Part shown: one piece after another, positions 57,401-60,400 of the stretch
Position numbering within the stretch: the stretch's first letter is position 1
How the letters are laid out: the number at the start of each line of letters is the position of its first letter
From: Parvibacter caecicola
Lineage (GTDB): Bacteria > Actinomycetota > Coriobacteriia > Coriobacteriales > Eggerthellaceae
Assembly (NCBI RefSeq): GCF_003725335.1
Contig: NZ_QIBY01000010.1
Span: 17,783-81,782, forward strand
DNA length: 64,000 nt
Reading direction: 5' to 3'
Position numbers and translations under genes: made by a program
The notes under the pieces: model-generated
Seen by the model: the letters and a program-made list of their open reading frames with translations, nothing else
Told to the model about the DNA's origin: nothing
The model's database searches: none

Positions 57401-60400
57401 GGGTGATGCTGGACGAGGCCAACGGCGCCACGCCGCAGCTGCTGTTCTACAACGGCGCTTCGGTGGAGACGTCGGCCCCCATCGACGGCAACGTGGCCAC
57501 CAAGACCAATACCTATAAGAACATTACCGGCAGTGAGATGGGCTACCGCGTGGCCACCACCAACGAGGCCGGCCAAGCGCAGCTGGACGAAGAGGGCAAC
57601 CTGGTGTACGAGAACCGCTCCACCGACGTGGACGGCTACTTCCAGTTCGCCAACCTGCCCACCGCCGGCTTCCTGGAGGACGCCGATGGCAATCGCACTT
57701 GGTATTTGATGGGCTATACCGTGGAAGTGAACGGCGCCAACGCCGAGGACGGCATGTTCTCGCTGCTGGTGACCAGCTACGAGTGGCAGACCACCCCCTC
57801 CGACGCCATCAATTCCGATGTTCAGCCGATGCTGACCGAGAACGAAGAGGCGGATGTGGAGTGGTTGGGCTACCACGCCGGCAACTACCCGGTGATGCTG
57901 GACGAGGGCACGGTGCAAACCGGCTCGAAGAAGCATCACACCGACTGGGTGGAGACCCTGGTGGGCGCCGATGGCAAGCCCACCTCCATCACCCATGCTG
58001 GCGCCTCCGCGAACCCCGAGGCGCCACTGACCACCGACGGCGTGAACATTTACGGCAACCATGCCCAAATTGCCCAGAAGGTGCAAAACGGCGTGGTGCG
58101 CCTGAACGGCATCTCCAAGAACTCGCTGGATGGCAAGCTGGTGCTGGCGGGCATGGCCGACGGCTCCACTGCCACCAACCAGCGGGTGTCCGGCAGCCGC
58201 AACACCGGCACCGCCGAGGCCGTGAACAACGTGAACTTCGCCTTCGACTTCGGCACGGGCCAGAACCAAGACGCTATGAACGCCGGCTACGCGCCGCCCG
58301 ATCACACCAATCTTTACGGTGCGGTGTGGTTCGACAAGGACTACAGTGGCATCTACGATGAGAACACTGGTCTGGCCGGCTTCAAGGTGGCTCTCAGCCA
58401 GTTCTACTTCGTGCCCGAGTACAACGCCTCTGGCCACCAGCGCTTCGAGGACGCTGACGGCAACTTCTTCTACTACGCCGACGGCAAGCTGCACCTGGAG
58501 CAGTCCGTCAAGGGTAACATCATCGTGGGCCCCGGCTCCGACGGCCCCGAAACGGTGTACCTAGTGCGCGCCGGCCGCGCTTACAAGCTGCAAGACCTGG
58601 TGGACGCCGGCAGCGTGAGCCTGTTCGCCTCCGGCACCTGGGTGCTGAATAAGAACTTCGCCGGCAACGGCGGCCAGTACCGTTCTGCTTCCGTCAGCTT
58701 CGACGGCAACGCCCCCGACGGCGTGATGGTGGAGGGCACCACGGCCGCTATCGACGGCACCAACGGCGCCACGGTTGCCCTGCCCGACTGCGGCTTCACC
58801 GCTGCGGGCTACCACTTCGTGGGTTGGAACACCGCCGCCGACGGCAGCGGCGACGCCTATAATGTGGGCAGCGACTTCGTGCTGAACGAGGCCGGCTCGG
58901 TGCTGTACGCCCAGTGGGAGGCCGATGAGGCCACCACCTTCGCCGCGCTGGCCACCTTTGCCGCCCGCATGGGCGCGGCCCTGGCCCCGCAGGCGGAGGG
59001 CGACGCCACCACGGCCCCGGCCCAAACCGAGGATTGGGAGTTGGTAACCCTCACCCAGGAGAAGGGCGAGTACCGCTTCTACGACCTGCCCGCCTACGTG
59101 GTGGTGGACGACGAGGTGACCGGCGACGACATTACCGACGTTTCCAAGCTGGACGGCAAGGTGTACCAGCCGCAGTCCGAGTGGAACCGTCTGGACCGCT
59201 ACCAGCAGGGCGCCATCGCGGTGAAGGGCCCCGACGGCAACGTGCTGTACTACGAGGCCCCCGCCGGGTTCGACCGCTACGACACCGCCACCCCGTACCT
59301 GGTGGGCTACACGGTGCGCGTGATCAACGACGACCCCGAAACCGCCCAGTACATGGTGTCCAAGTACCACGTGGATGCCCCGGGCGAGCGCACCTCCGAC
59401 ATCACCGAGTTCAACGCCAGCCTGAACGGCGACTACAACGTGGACGGCAGCAAGGAAGAGGCCTTCGCGGTAGTGGCGCAGGAGTCGAAGAAGGAAGCCG
59501 ACATCGACTTCGGCACCGACAGCTACGAGATCACCTACCGCGGCGTGCGCTACGACCTGGCCAACCGCCTGTACGAGAAGCTGGCGGGCGACGCCGGCCT
59601 GGTTCTGCAGAACCCGGTGCTGATCGCCGGCAAGGTGTGGGAGGACGAGGACGCCAACGGCCTGCAAGACCTTGAGGTTGAAGGCGGCATCCAGGGCGCT
59701 GTGGTGAAGCTGGAGCGCTACTGGTTCGATACCTCCGGCCTGGGCTCGATGGAGCCGCAGCCGGGCGAGACCCTGCCCGACATCACGCCGGAGACCACCA
59801 GCCTCACCGCCGAGGAGATTGCCCAGATCTACGCCCTGGGCGGCCTCACCTACCCGGTGCCCGAGGACGAGGAGGAAGTGCACCACGAGTTCACCGACGA
59901 CCACATCGCCGCCATGGTGGGGTGGATCCGCGACATCCGCATCGAGGTGGACCGCATCAACCAGAAGATCGCCGCGAAGCAAGAGCTGACCGACGAGGAG
60001 AAGACCTTCCGCGGCACTGCGCTGAACAAGCTGGTGGCCTTCGAGCGGGTGTACTCCGACTTGGCCGACGGCTACTGGAACCCGGTTGTGGACGAGGAAG
60101 GCAACACCACGCTGGAGCGGGTGGACGCCGATCCGCGCATCACCGAGCCGCTGGAGGCCGCCATCTTCGCCGCCAGCGACGAGGACATGAGCACGATGGT
60201 GGACGAGAGCGAGAAGGGGGTGTGGCGCCGCGACTGGAGCTTCACCCAGGATCAGGCTCACGTGATGGTGGAAGGCGACGAGGTTTCCGCCGACAGCCTG
60301 AGCGGCCACTTAAGCGATCAGGACGCCATCGACATGGTGGCCGGCAACGGCGACAACCGCGACGAGGTATTCATCGATCAGGATGGCGCCGCCTACATCC

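Noticed and set aside
49861..58494. Very long antisense open frames (for example 49861-58494, 25012-32127 and 42166-49680 on the - strand)
   Set aside because: They are codon-in-register shadows of the giant gene, produced by its near-absence of TTA, CTA and TCA. Their translations are Val/Gly/His/Ala-rich without domain motifs.
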